DNA from: Streptomyces acidiscabies
GTDB lineage: Bacteria; Actinomycetota; Actinomycetes; Streptomycetales; Streptomycetaceae
Length of the DNA stretch: 64,000 bases
Assembly (NCBI RefSeq): GCF_020010905.1
Contig: NZ_JAGJBY010000001.1
Location: 2,376,001 to 2,440,000 of the forward strand
Direction: 5' to 3'
Of this stretch, positions 16,583 to 25,012 are shown in pieces; position 1 is the stretch's first letter; each line of letters begins with the position of its first letter. The translations under genes were made by a program, and so were the position numbers. The notes beneath the pieces were generated by a model. The model was given only the letters and a program-made list of their open reading frames with translations, was not told the origin of the DNA and ran no database searches.

Positions 16583-16630
16583 CCGGCCCACAGCACCGCA
16601 GCACGCCCCGGCCCACAGCACCGCAGCACG
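16583..16630. repeat. two copies of a 23-bp direct repeat
   Basis: A 23-bp sequence containing CCCACAGCACCGCAGCACG occurs at 16583-16605 and again at 16608-16630. It fills the gap between the GH43 stop and the GH51 ribosome site. No hairpin is formed, so recent tandem duplication is likely. Confidence 0.75.
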
Positions 16631-16640
16631 AAAGGAAGAC

Positions 16641-18152
16641 ATGCGCACCGCCCGCTTCACCCTCGACCCCGCCTTCACGGTCGGCGAGGTCAGCCCCCGG
16701 CTCTTCGGCTCGTTCGTCGAGCACCTCGGCCGCTGCGTCTACACCGGCATCTTCGAGCCCGGCCACCCCTCGGCCGACGCCGAGGGCCTGCGCCAGGACG
16801 TCCTCGACCTGGTCCGTGAACTCGGTGTCACCACCATCCGCTACCCCGGCGGGAACTTCGTCTCCGGCTACAAGTGGGAGGACTCGGTCGGCCCGGCCGA
16901 GGACCGCCCCCGCCGCCTCGACCTCGCCTGGCGCTCCACCGAGACCAACCGCTTCGGCCTCTCCGAGTACATCGACTTCCTGCGCAAGCTCGGCCCGCAG
17001 GCGGAGCCGATGATGGCCCTCAACCTCGGTACCCGGGGGGTAGCCGAGGCCCTCGAACTTCAGGAGTACGCCAACCACCCCTCAGGTACTACCCTCGCGG
17101 AGCTACGGGTAGCACACGGCGACAAGGAGCCCTTCGGCATCAAACTCTGGTGCCTGGGCAACGAGTTGGACGGCCCCTGGCAGACCGGCCACAAGACCGC
17201 CGGGGAATACGGCAGGATCGCCGCCGAGACCGCCCGCGCGATGCGCCAGATCGACCCCGGTGTCGAACTCGTCGCCTGCGGCTCCTCCAGCCAGTCCATG
17301 CCGACCTTCGCCGCCTGGGAGGCGACGGTCCTGGAGGAGACGTACGACCTCGTCGACTACATCTCCCTGCACGCCTACTACCAGCCCGAGAACGGTGACG
17401 TCGACTCCTTCCTGGCCTCCGCCGTCGACATGGAGTCCTTCATCGAGAACGTGGTCGCCACCGCCGACCACATCGGCGCGAAGCTGAAGTCGAAGAAGAA
17501 GATCAACCTCTCCTTCGACGAGTGGAACGTCTGGTACATCTCGGAGTGGCACGAGATCGAGAACTCCGGCGCGCGGGACTGGGCCGAGGCCCCCCGCCTC
17601 CTGGAGAACAACTACAGCGTCATGGACGCCGTCGTCTTCGGCTCGCTGCTCATCGCCCTGCTCCGGCACGCCGACCGCGTCACCGTCGCCTGCCTCGCCC
17701 AGCTGGTCAACGTGATCGCCCCGATCATGACCGAGCCCGGCGGCCAGGCCTGGCGCCAGACGACCTTCTTCCCGTTCGCCCAGGCCTCCCGGTACGGCCG
17801 GGGCGAGGTCCTCGACGTCCGGGCCGACTCGCCGACGTACGACACGAAGAAGTTCGGCGAGACCGACCTCCTGCACGCCACCGCCGTACGCGGGGAGGAC
17901 GGGTCGGTGACCGTGTTCGCGGTGAACCGGAGTCGTACTGAAGGGCTACCGCTGGAGGTAGCCCTCGGGGGGCTCGGCGTCGAGCGGATCGTCGAGCACA
18001 GCGTCCTCGCCGACGCCGACCCCGATGCGCGTAATACCCTCGCCGAGCCCGAGCGGGTCGCCCCGCACACGGCCGAGGGCACCGCGCTGACGGACGGTAC
18101 CCTCACGGCCGTACTGGAGCCGCTCTCCTGGAACGTCATCCGGCTCGCCTGA
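16641..18152 (+). CDS. intracellular GH51 alpha-L-arabinofuranosidase
   Basis: The 503-residue protein, without a signal peptide, matches GH51 throughout. The acid/base Glu lies in WCLGNELDGPW and the nucleophile Glu in LSFDEWNVWY; also present are RYPGGNFVSGYKWED and a C-terminal beta-sandwich. It would release L-arabinose from imported arabino-oligosaccharides. It follows the importer and arabinanase in the same orientation, with AAAGGAAG before the ATG. Two patches, near 17030-17110 and 17930-17965, use rare codons (GTA, CTA, GGT, ACT) and contain the dispersed GTAC motif. Confidence 0.9.
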   Translation: MRTARFTLDPAFTVGEVSPRLFGSFVEHLGRCVYTGIFEPGHPSADAEGLRQDVLDLVRELGVTTIRYPGGNFVSGYKWEDSVGPAEDRPRRLDLAWRSTETNRFGLSEYIDFLRKLGPQAEPMMALNLGTRGVAEALELQEYANHPSGTTLAELRVAHGDKEPFGIKLWCLGNELDGPWQTGHKTAGEYGRIAAETARAMRQIDPGVELVACGSSSQSMPTFAAWEATVLEETYDLVDYISLHAYYQPENGDVDSFLASAVDMESFIENVVATADHIGAKLKSKKKINLSFDEWNVWYISEWHEIENSGARDWAEAPRLLENNYSVMDAVVFGSLLIALLRHADRVTVACLAQLVNVIAPIMTEPGGQAWRQTTFFPFAQASRYGRGEVLDVRADSPTYDTKKFGETDLLHATAVRGEDGSVTVFAVNRSRTEGLPLEVALGGLGVERIVEHSVLADADPDARNTLAEPERVAPHTAEGTALTDGTLTAVLEPLSWNVIRLA

Positions 18153-18204
18153 GGCGCGTCCGCCTCGTTCCGCCCGTGCCGGAGACTGCCCCCACAATGG
18201 GCGC

Positions 18205-18663
18205 ATGAGGATCTCGGCACGGGCGGACTACGCGGTACGGGCGGTACTGGAGATCGCCGTACGCCAGGGCGACGACCCGGTGAAGACGGAGACCGTCGCC
18301 CTCGCGCAGGACATTCCGCACAAGTTCCTGGAAGGGATCCTCGGCGATCTGCGTCGCGTGGGCGTCGTCGACAGCCGGCGCGGCGGGGGCGGGGGATACC
18401 GGCTCGCGAGGGACGCCGCCGAGATCACCGTCGCGGACGTCATCCGGGGGGTGGACGGGCCGATCGTCTCCGTACGGGGGGAGCGGCCGACGGAGCTGAC
18501 GTACAAGGGGACCGCCGAGCCGCTGCTCCCGCTGTGGATCGCGCTGCGGGCCAACGTGCGGCGGATCCTGGAGGGCGTCACGATCGCGGACCTCGCGGGG
18601 GACGCGCTGCCGGGTCCGGTACGGGCGCTGGCGGCGGAACCGGCGGCCTGGGAGAACCCCTGA
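18205..18663 (+). CDS. Rrf2-family transcriptional regulator
   Basis: The 152-residue protein starts with the Rrf2 signature MRISARADYAVRAVLEIA and continues with a winged helix containing IPHKFLEGILGDLRRVGVV and SRRGGGGGYRLAR. The three clustered cysteines of iron-sulfur members such as NsrR or IscR are absent, so it is probably not a cluster-binding sensor. The effector is unknown. It stands alone 52 bp after the GH51 gene. Confidence 0.85.
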   Translation: MRISARADYAVRAVLEIAVRQGDDPVKTETVALAQDIPHKFLEGILGDLRRVGVVDSRRGGGGGYRLARDAAEITVADVIRGVDGPIVSVRGERPTELTYKGTAEPLLPLWIALRANVRRILEGVTIADLAGDALPGPVRALAAEPAAWENP

Positions 18664-18878
18664 GCACCGAGGTAGCCCTTGAGTCGTAACCGTGTAGTAC
18701 TCACGTAGTACCCGTATGTGAACGGGACTCCTGTGAATGGCCGGAGTTCGACGTAGGCGCCGAACTCCCCAGTCCCTACGATGCGTTCGCCCCGGCCTTC
18801 ACGGAAACCGCACAGATTCTCCATAGGTTTCCGGCCGAGGCGTGACCACCCCCCACGGACCGTTTCACGGGAGACCCC

Positions 18879-19529
18879 ATGAGAACCGGTGCACTTCTGC
18901 TCGGCGGCGCGACAGCCGCCCTCCTCGCCACGGCGCTTCCCGCCCAGGCGGACCCGGTGTTCGTCGACCCGCCGCCGGACAAGATCGTCATCAACCTCGC
19001 GACCATCAACGGCTCCGGCTGCCCCGCGGGCACCGCCGCCGTCGCGGTCTCCGAGGACAACACCGCGTTCACCGTCACCTACAGCGACTACCTCGCGCAG
19101 GCGGGCGGCAGCTCCGACCCGACGGCGTTCCGCAAGAACTGCCAGCTCAGCATGGTCGTCCACGTCCCCGGCGGCTTCACCTACGCGATCGCGAGCGTCG
19201 ACTACCGGGGCTTCGCGTCCCTCCAGCGCGGCGCGAGCGGCATGCAGCGGGCCTCGTACTACTTCCAGGGGTCCTCGCAGACGGTGGCCAAGAGCCACAG
19301 CTTCAACGGCGCCCTCACCGACAACTGGCAGGCCACCGACTCCACCGAGTGGGCCCAACTGGTGTGGGCGCCCTGCGGAGTTCAGCGCAACTTCAACGTC
19401 AACACCGAGGTGCGGGTGACCGCCGGGTCGCAGTCGCCGGGCAAGGTCAGCTTCATGACCATGGACTCGACGGACGGCGACTTCTCGACGATCTACCACG
19501 TCGCGTGGAAGGAGTGCCCGGCGAAGTGA
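18879..19529 (+). CDS. secreted DUF4360-family protein
   Basis: The 216-residue protein has a Sec signal peptide (residues about 1-24, ending ALPAQADP). The mature domain is beta-rich with conserved cysteines (SGCPAGTAAVAVSEDNTAF, FRKNCQLSM, APCGVQRNFN and a final KECPAK), the layout of DUF4360. No activity is established. The upstream gap 18664-18878 carries no gene but several GTAGTAC motif copies. Confidence 0.8.
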   Translation: MRTGALLLGGATAALLATALPAQADPVFVDPPPDKIVINLATINGSGCPAGTAAVAVSEDNTAFTVTYSDYLAQAGGSSDPTAFRKNCQLSMVVHVPGGFTYAIASVDYRGFASLQRGASGMQRASYYFQGSSQTVAKSHSFNGALTDNWQATDSTEWAQLVWAPCGVQRNFNVNTEVRVTAGSQSPGKVSFMTMDSTDGDFSTIYHVAWKECPAK

Positions 19530-19580
19530 CGCAACACCCGTCAGGGCGGCCCCGGTTGACGCCGGGACCGCCCCGACCGG

Positions 19581-20360
19581 CTACCGCTCGACGCCGAGCG
19601 TGAGAGCGCCGGAGTAGCCAGCGGCCGGTGAACTGCCCAGCGCCGCAAGGGTGAGGAGGCCCGACGCGGCGCCCCCGTCGTCGTAGATCGAGTCCTGCGC
19701 GAGCGTTGTACGGGGCACCGTGTTCGTGTTGTACGGCGCCAGCGCGCCGACCCTCGCCGTGACCGTCTCGTCGAAGAACAGCTGGCCGGTGTGGAGTTCC
19801 TGGCCGCCGGTGAACGAGCCGTCCGGGGTGAGCGTGACGTTCGTGTGGACCTTCACGTGGATGTGGATGCAGCGTCCCCGGTACCAGCCCGGGTACACCG
19901 TCGTGAGGGTGGCGACCCCGGCGGAGTTCGTGAGGACGCCGCCGCGCAGGAACGTGCCGTTGTCCGGTTCGCTGTGGCCGTTGCTGCCGACGAAGCCGGA
20001 GTACTCGCCCAGCACGTCCGCCTGCCAGATCTCCACCAGCGCGTTCGGGATCACCGCGCAGGTGTCGTCGTCCACGACGGTGAGCGTGAGCTTCAGCGGG
20101 AAGCCGGCCTTGCCCTCGGTGATGTCCGCCCTGACGTACTGCCCGTCGAGGTAGTAGGGACCTTCTGTCAACTCCTTCGTCAGCGTGCAGACGGCCGCCG
20201 CTGCGACCGGCTGCGCCTTCACCGCCTGCGAGTCGGCCTCTCCTCGCGCGGACGCGACGCCTACGGCCAGGGCCGCGGCCGTCGCCCCGCCCGCGACCAG
20301 CACGGTGCGGCGGCCGACGGGGAGGCGGGGTTCTGGGGTGCTCGATGGTTTGACTGTCAT
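19581..20360 (-). CDS. Tat-exported intradiol ring-cleavage dioxygenase-like protein
   Basis: The 259-residue protein has a Tat-type N-terminus (LPVGRRTVLVAGGATAAALA). Its intradiol dioxygenase core shows the Fe(III) ligands as Tyr in TEGPYYLDG, Tyr in YPGWYRGR and two His in CIHIHVKV. Family members cleave catechols between the hydroxyls; secreted actinomycete versions have been linked to lignin-type aromatics. The start is ATG 20360; a GTG six bases upstream is equally possible. A palindrome lies 30 bp upstream. It is monocistronic. Confidence 0.8.
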   Translation of the reverse strand: MTVKPSSTPEPRLPVGRRTVLVAGGATAAALAVGVASARGEADSQAVKAQPVAAAAVCTLTKELTEGPYYLDGQYVRADITEGKAGFPLKLTLTVVDDDTCAVIPNALVEIWQADVLGEYSGFVGSNGHSEPDNGTFLRGGVLTNSAGVATLTTVYPGWYRGRCIHIHVKVHTNVTLTPDGSFTGGQELHTGQLFFDETVTARVGALAPYNTNTVPRTTLAQDSIYDDGGAASGLLTLAALGSSPAAGYSGALTLGVER

Positions 20361-20389
20361 GGACACGGCATCTTAGGAGGGGTTTCTGT

Positions 20390-20405
20390 ATCTGAGCTGT
20401 CAGAT
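20390..20405. promoter_or_regulatory. palindrome upstream of the dioxygenase gene
   Basis: ATCTGA-GCTG-TCAGAT has perfect six-base arms and lies 30 bp before the dioxygenase start. This is a plausible repressor site, but no regulator is adjacent. The remainder of the 20361-20628 gap shows no gene. Confidence 0.35.
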
Positions 20406-20557
20406 AAGCAAAGTGATGGCTCGTCAAGTCATGTGTCGGACAGGAGTGTTGGAGGAGGAGGTGGGGCCCGGTGTTTTCGAAGAGTTTCGAGTGGTTGCCG
20501 GGGGCGTTGACGCGCAAAGGGTTCGCTTCTACCGTCCCGTCCGATGACGCGACCGCC

Positions 20558-20573
20558 GTTCGGGACATCGAAC
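20558..20573 (+). promoter_or_regulatory. candidate IclR operator upstream of the second GH43 gene
   Basis: GTTCGGGACATCGAAC is a perfect GTTCG-N6-CGAAC inverted repeat, 55 bp before the GH43 start. Its half-sites match the idealised form of the motif shared by the other pentose operons, although the centre differs from ATATTT. Confidence 0.45.
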
Positions 20574-20628
20574 GGCAACCTCCCCCTCGAACTCCCCCTC
20601 GCCTCCCCCCACTTCAAGGAGCGTCCAG

Positions 20629-21600
20629 ATGATCCGCACCTCCCGCCGGGCCGCCTTGCTCGCGGTACCCGCCGCGTTCCTGCTCGCGTTGATGCCGAGT
20701 GCGGCGTCCGCCTACCCCAACCCCGGCCGGGTGACGGGGAGTACGGTCGTTCACGACCCGACGATGATCCGGACGTCCGGCGGGCGGTACCTGGTGTACG
20801 GGACCGGGGGCGGGATCTCGTACCGGACCTCCACCGACCGGGTCGCCTTCAGCGCCGGGGCCGACGCCTTTGCCAACAAGCCGAGTTGGTGGTCCTCGTA
20901 CGGGGCCACCGAGGCGTGGGCGCCGGACATCTCGTACCGTGGGGGCAAGTACCTGCTCTACTACGCCGTTTCGACCTTCGGGTCCAACAAGTCGGCGATC
21001 GGGCTGGCCACTTCGGCCACCGGGCTGCCCGGGTCCTGGACCGACCAGGGGACCGTCTACACCTCCGCCACCTCCAGCGACTACAACGCCATCGACCCCA
21101 ACCTCTTCGTGAACGACGACGGCAAGTGGTGGCTGTCGTTCGGGAGTTGGTGGACGGGGCTGAAGATGATCCAGCTCGACCCCGGCACCGGCAAGCAGCT
21201 CGCGAGCAACACGACCCGGTACTCCATCGCGTCCCGCCCCACCGGGACGAAGGCGGTCGAGGCGCCGTTCGTGGTGAAGCGGAACGGGTATTACTACCTC
21301 TTCGCGTCGTACGACACCTGCTGCGCGGGCACGAGTTCGACGTACAAGGTCAAGGTCGGCCGCGCCACCGGTGTCACGGGCCCGTACTACGACAAGAACG
21401 GCGTCGCCCTGACGAACAACGGCGGCACCCCCGTCCTGGAGACCCACGGCAGTGTCATCGGCCCTGGCGGGCAGTCCGTCATGGCCGACTCCGACGGCGA
21501 CCTGATCGTCTACCACTACTACGACGGCAACGACAACGGCACCCCCAAGCTCGGCATCAACCTGCTGAACTGGAGCTCGGGCTGGCCGGTGGCCTACTGA
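20629..21600 (+). CDS. secreted GH43 arabinanase, paralogue
   Basis: This 323-residue protein has a signal peptide (RRAALLAVPAAFLLALMPS) and the GH43 triad: Asp in TVVHDPTM, Asp in YNAIDPNLF, Glu in AVEAPFVV. The motif YYLFASYDTCCAGTSSTYKVK is shared almost exactly with the enzyme at 15585-16577, so the two are paralogues. It is probably an endo-arabinanase acting outside the cell. It is monocistronic, with a strong terminator after it. Confidence 0.85.
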   Translation: MIRTSRRAALLAVPAAFLLALMPSAASAYPNPGRVTGSTVVHDPTMIRTSGGRYLVYGTGGGISYRTSTDRVAFSAGADAFANKPSWWSSYGATEAWAPDISYRGGKYLLYYAVSTFGSNKSAIGLATSATGLPGSWTDQGTVYTSATSSDYNAIDPNLFVNDDGKWWLSFGSWWTGLKMIQLDPGTGKQLASNTTRYSIASRPTGTKAVEAPFVVKRNGYYYLFASYDTCCAGTSSTYKVKVGRATGVTGPYYDKNGVALTNNGGTPVLETHGSVIGPGGQSVMADSDGDLIVYHYYDGNDNGTPKLGINLLNWSSGWPVAY

Positions 21601-21625
21601 CCGGCACCGCCACCGGCGCGAAGAA

Positions 21626-21687
21626 AGGGCGGCACCCGTAGTCCCCCAGTATCCCTCCCGATACTGAAGTACTACGGATACCGCCCT
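21626..21687. terminator. nested hairpin between convergent genes
   Basis: The outer arms AGGGCGGCACCCGTAGT (21626-21642) and ACTACGGATACCGCCCT (21671-21687) pair with two wobble positions; an inner AGTAT/ATACT stem lies between. It can terminate both the GH43 gene and the aminotransferase gene. GTAGT/ACTAC copies of the dispersed motif form part of the stem. Confidence 0.75.
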
Positions 21688-21710
21688 GGCTCTCAGGTAC
21701 TACCCCGCCC

Positions 21711-23549
21711 CTACCCCGCCTGCCCCATCCCCGCCGCGTTCGGCCAGCTCCCCGCGTTCGGCCACCCCGTGGCCGGCGCCGGAGTCAACCCGTTCGTCCC
21801 CCGGACCTGAGCCGCGGTGAGCCCACCCCGCGCGGGCACACCGGGCGGGGTCATCCCCTGAGGCGGAACCGGAGTCGGCATCGGGGCCGGAGGAGGAGCC
21901 GGAACCGCCTGAGGCGCCGGCATTGGAATCCCCGCCCCGTTCGACGGCATAGGTATCTGCTGCGGCACCTGGGGAGCCATCATCGGCGCCCCCATCGGCG
22001 CCTGCCCCATCGGCGCCTGACCCATGGCCTGCCCCATAGGAGCCGGCGCGGCGGGCGGCGGCGCCATAGCGGCGGCAGGAGCCATGGCCGGTGCCATAGC
22101 GGCAGGCGCCATCGCAGGCGGCGCCATAGGCATCGGCGCCATAGGCATCGGAGCCATCGCCGCAGGCTGCATCGCAGCCGGAGCAGCCGGGGCCACCGGA
22201 GCAGCCGGAACCATGGAAGCCACCGGCGCCAAGGGAGTCGGCTGAACCGGCGGAGCCACCTGCGCAGGCAATCCGGCTCCGACGGCCGCCGCCATCGGAG
22301 CCGGGGCGCCGGCCGCGAGGGCCTGAGCGGCAAGTCCCTGCATGCCGGCGCCGTTCGTGACCAGCCGGTCGACAGCGGCCGTACCGGAGCTGTACCCCAC
22401 CGCGGGGGCCAGCTCGGGCACGGGGTTGCCCCTGCGCGTCCCGTAGAGCACCTGTTCCATGCCGGACACCAGACGGCGTACGTCGACCTGGGGGCGCACC
22501 ACGAGCCGCAGGAAGCGGCTGGAGGAGCCGATCTTGTTGCCGCACTCCCGGACCAGGACCCGGTGTTCGGTCAGCAGCCGGTCGCGGACCACCGTCCCCT
22601 CGGCCCCCACCGGAAGACGGACGAAGAGGAAGTTCCCCTGCGAGGGGTAGACCGTGAGACCCGGCAGCGCGGAGAGCTGGCTCGCCATCTCCAGCCGGTC
22701 CCTGCGCACCTGCATCAGACTCTGGGCGTACTCGGGCCCGTGGTCCTTCAGCATGAACACCACGTGCTCGGCGAAGGAGTTGAGGTTCCACTTCGGCAGC
22801 ATCGAGCGGATCTTGCCGGCCAGCGACGGGTTCGCGACGAGGTAGCCGAACCGGATCCCGTGCAGCCCGAAGTTCTTGCCGAGGCTGCGCAGCACGATGA
22901 CGTTCGGCCGCAGCATGGCCTCCTGGACGACGCTGGGCTCCTGCTCGGCGTCGGAGAACTCCAGGAACGACTCGTCGATGATGACGAGGTCGAGGTCGGC
23001 CATCGCGTCCATGAACTGCACCAGCGCCTGCCGGTGCTGGAAGCCGCCGTCGGGGTTGTTGGGGTTGCAGATCACGGCGACCCGCGTCCCCCGGGTGCGG
23101 ATGAACTCCGCGTACTGCGCGAGGTCGAGGACGAACCCGTTGGCCTCCTGGAGCGGGAACATGTCGACCCGCTTGCCCGTCTCCATCGGCTGGTCGGTCC
23201 ACCGGCCGAACGTCGGCACCGGCACCGCGAGCGACTCGCGCACCAGCAAGTGGTCGATCCAGGTGATGAGTTCGGTGGAGCCGTTCCCCATCGCCACGGC
23301 CTGCGGGGGGAGTTGGAGGAGGTTGCACAGCTCGGACGTGATCGTGTCGGCGCTGCTCGGGTAGTACGTGATGATGTCGCGGAACCGCGCCGCCATGTCG
23401 TCGTACATCGCGGGCGTCGGGAAGTACGGGTTGCACGGGATACAGAAGTCGACCGGGCCGGTGCCCTCCCCGCCTTCTCGCGTCAACGCGGCCATCGACG
23501 GGCTGTGCGCCGCCGTGCTGCGGAACAACGAGGTGACGTTGTCGGCCAT
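21711..23549 (-). CDS. HisC/CobD-like class I/II aminotransferase with a long Pro/Ala/Met tail
   Basis: Residues 1-370 form a PLP fold-type I aminotransferase: AMGNGSTELITW, AVICNPNNPDGG, VIIDESFLEF and the PLP lysine in LRSLGKNFGLHGIRFGY. This resembles histidinol-phosphate aminotransferases and CobD. Residues about 370-612 are a disordered tail rich in Pro, Ala, Met and Gly, with MAPMPMAP- and GQAPMGQAPM-type repeats, which is unusual for this family. The ATG at 23549 has GGAGGT upstream; an upstream in-frame start would run through a hairpin. Neighbours do not identify the substrate. Confidence 0.8.
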   Translation of the reverse strand: MADNVTSLFRSTAAHSPSMAALTREGGEGTGPVDFCIPCNPYFPTPAMYDDMAARFRDIITYYPSSADTITSELCNLLQLPPQAVAMGNGSTELITWIDHLLVRESLAVPVPTFGRWTDQPMETGKRVDMFPLQEANGFVLDLAQYAEFIRTRGTRVAVICNPNNPDGGFQHRQALVQFMDAMADLDLVIIDESFLEFSDAEQEPSVVQEAMLRPNVIVLRSLGKNFGLHGIRFGYLVANPSLAGKIRSMLPKWNLNSFAEHVVFMLKDHGPEYAQSLMQVRRDRLEMASQLSALPGLTVYPSQGNFLFVRLPVGAEGTVVRDRLLTEHRVLVRECGNKIGSSSRFLRLVVRPQVDVRRLVSGMEQVLYGTRRGNPVPELAPAVGYSSGTAAVDRLVTNGAGMQGLAAQALAAGAPAPMAAAVGAGLPAQVAPPVQPTPLAPVASMVPAAPVAPAAPAAMQPAAMAPMPMAPMPMAPPAMAPAAMAPAMAPAAAMAPPPAAPAPMGQAMGQAPMGQAPMGAPMMAPQVPQQIPMPSNGAGIPMPAPQAVPAPPPAPMPTPVPPQGMTPPGVPARGGLTAAQVRGTNGLTPAPATGWPNAGSWPNAAGMGQAG

Positions 23550-23601
23550 GGAACCTCCGTTGTGGGCGGGCCCGTTGGGGACGACCGGGCCCGTCGCGGC
23601 T

Positions 23602-23633
23602 GGGCGGCCCGTGCGGAGAAGCACGGGCCGCCC
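23602..23633 (-). terminator. perfect 13-bp hairpin before the aminotransferase gene
   Basis: GGGCGGCCCGTGC (23602-23614) and GCACGGGCCGCCC (23621-23633) pair perfectly around a six-base loop. It lies after the epimerase stop on the minus strand and 53 bp before the aminotransferase start, so it probably ends the sugar operon. Confidence 0.75.
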
Positions 23634-23758
23634 TTACATACGGAGGCTGGGGTGACGCTGTTCACCCACTGAGAAATCGGTAAGAAGTTGTGAGTCTTCT
23701 GTGGGCAACAGCCGTACAGCTACGGCTGGTTCCCCAAAGCCCGGCCCCCAAAGGGAAG

Positions 23759-24955
23759 TTACCGCGCGCTGAAGGTGTGCACCGTCCGCGTCCGGTACGT
23801 CTGCCCCGGCCGCAGCGTCGTCGACGGGAACGTCGGCTGGTTCGGCGCGTCCGGGAAGTGCTGCGTCTCCAGGCAGAGCGCGTCACCCTGACGGTAGACG
23901 TGGCCGCCGGTCCCGGACAGGGTGCCGTCGAGGAAGTTGCCGGAGTAGAACTGCAGCCCCGGCTGGTCGGTGGCGATCTTCAGGGTGCGGCCGGTCTTCG
24001 GGTCGCGCAGCGTCGCGACGTGCACCGGCTTCGCCGTGATCCCCTTGTCCAGCACCCAGTTGTGGTCGAACCCCTTGGCCAGGATCTGCTGGTCGTGCCC
24101 GGCGCGGATGTCACGCCCGATGGGCTTGGCCTTGCGGAAGTCGAAGGGGGTACCGGCGACCCGCGCCAGCTCACCCGTGGGGATGAGGCCGGAGTCGGTC
24201 GGGGTGTAGCGGGTGGCGGCGATCGTCAGCTCGTGGTTCTCGATCGTGCCGCTGCCCTCGCCCGCGAGGTTCCAGTACACGTGGCTCGTGAGGTTGACGA
24301 CGGTGGCCTTGTCGGTGGTGGCCTCGTAGTCGATGATCCAGTCGCCGTGCTTGGTGAGCGTGTACGTCACCTTGGTCTTGAGCGTCCCCGGGTACCCCAT
24401 CTCCCCGTCGGCGCTGGTGTAGTGCAGGTGCAGCCCGACGTCCGTGCCCTTGACGAACGGCTCGACGCTCCAGACGTGCTTGTCGAAGCCCTTGGCGCCG
24501 CCGTGCAGGCTGTTGACGCCGTCGTTGACGGACAGCTGGTACTTCTTGCCGTCCAGGGTGAACTGGCCCTTGTCGATGCGGTTGCCGTACCGCCCGATCA
24601 GCGCACCGAAGTAGGGGGACTTGGCGACGTAGTCGTCCAGGTTGTCGAACCCGGCGGAGACGTTCGCGTAGTGACCGTGCCGGTCCGGCGTCTCCAGCGA
24701 GTGGACGATACCGCCGTACGACAGGACCTTGAGCTTCGTGCCGCCGTTGGCCAGCGACCAGACGTACACCTTGGTGCCGTCGGCGAGCGTGCCGAAGAGC
24801 TTCTTCGACGGCGTCTTGCCGCCGCCCGAAGCACCCCCCGAAGTACCCGCCCCTGAAGTACTGCCCGTGCTCGCCTCGGCCGTCCCGCCGAGGGTGCTCG
24901 CGGCGATACCCGCCGCTGCGGCGCCCGCGATGACCGTGCGTCTGTTCAGTTCCAT
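23759..24955 (-). CDS. Tat-exported aldose 1-epimerase
   Basis: The 398-residue protein has a twin-arginine signal (LNRRTVIAGAAAAGIAAS), a Gly/Ser/Thr linker of about 25 residues, then a galactose-mutarotase fold. Motifs are SYGGIVHSLETPDR, LIGRYGNRI, VNSLHGGAKGFDK, the catalytic His in VNLTSHVYWNLAGEG, and the catalytic Glu in LCLETQHFPDAPNQP. It would interconvert sugar anomers outside the membrane and so feed the CUT2 importer encoded upstream. The linker is coded with AGT, ACT, GGT and GCT codons, unlike the rest. A second, cytoplasmic epimerase is at 42548-43522. Confidence 0.85.
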   Translation of the reverse strand: MELNRRTVIAGAAAAGIAASTLGGTAEASTGSTSGAGTSGGASGGGKTPSKKLFGTLADGTKVYVWSLANGGTKLKVLSYGGIVHSLETPDRHGHYANVSAGFDNLDDYVAKSPYFGALIGRYGNRIDKGQFTLDGKKYQLSVNDGVNSLHGGAKGFDKHVWSVEPFVKGTDVGLHLHYTSADGEMGYPGTLKTKVTYTLTKHGDWIIDYEATTDKATVVNLTSHVYWNLAGEGSGTIENHELTIAATRYTPTDSGLIPTGELARVAGTPFDFRKAKPIGRDIRAGHDQQILAKGFDHNWVLDKGITAKPVHVATLRDPKTGRTLKIATDQPGLQFYSGNFLDGTLSGTGGHVYRQGDALCLETQHFPDAPNQPTFPSTTLRPGQTYRTRTVHTFSAR

Positions 24956-24976
24956 ATCTGCGGCCCCTTATGGGAA

Positions 24977-25004
24977 GGGCCCCACCCCCTCGGGGGTGAG
25001 GCCC
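24977..25004 (-). terminator. hairpin between the permease and epimerase genes
   Basis: GGGCCCCACCCCC (24977-24989) pairs with GGGGGTGAGGCCC (24992-25004) with one wobble and a two-base loop, nine bases after the permease stop. It probably reduces readthrough into the epimerase. Confidence 0.6.
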
Positions 25005-25012
25005 GGAGATGG

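Noticed and set aside
16583..16630. Terminator between the GH43 and GH51 genes
   Set aside because: The 23-bp copies are direct, not inverted, and cannot form a stem with each other.
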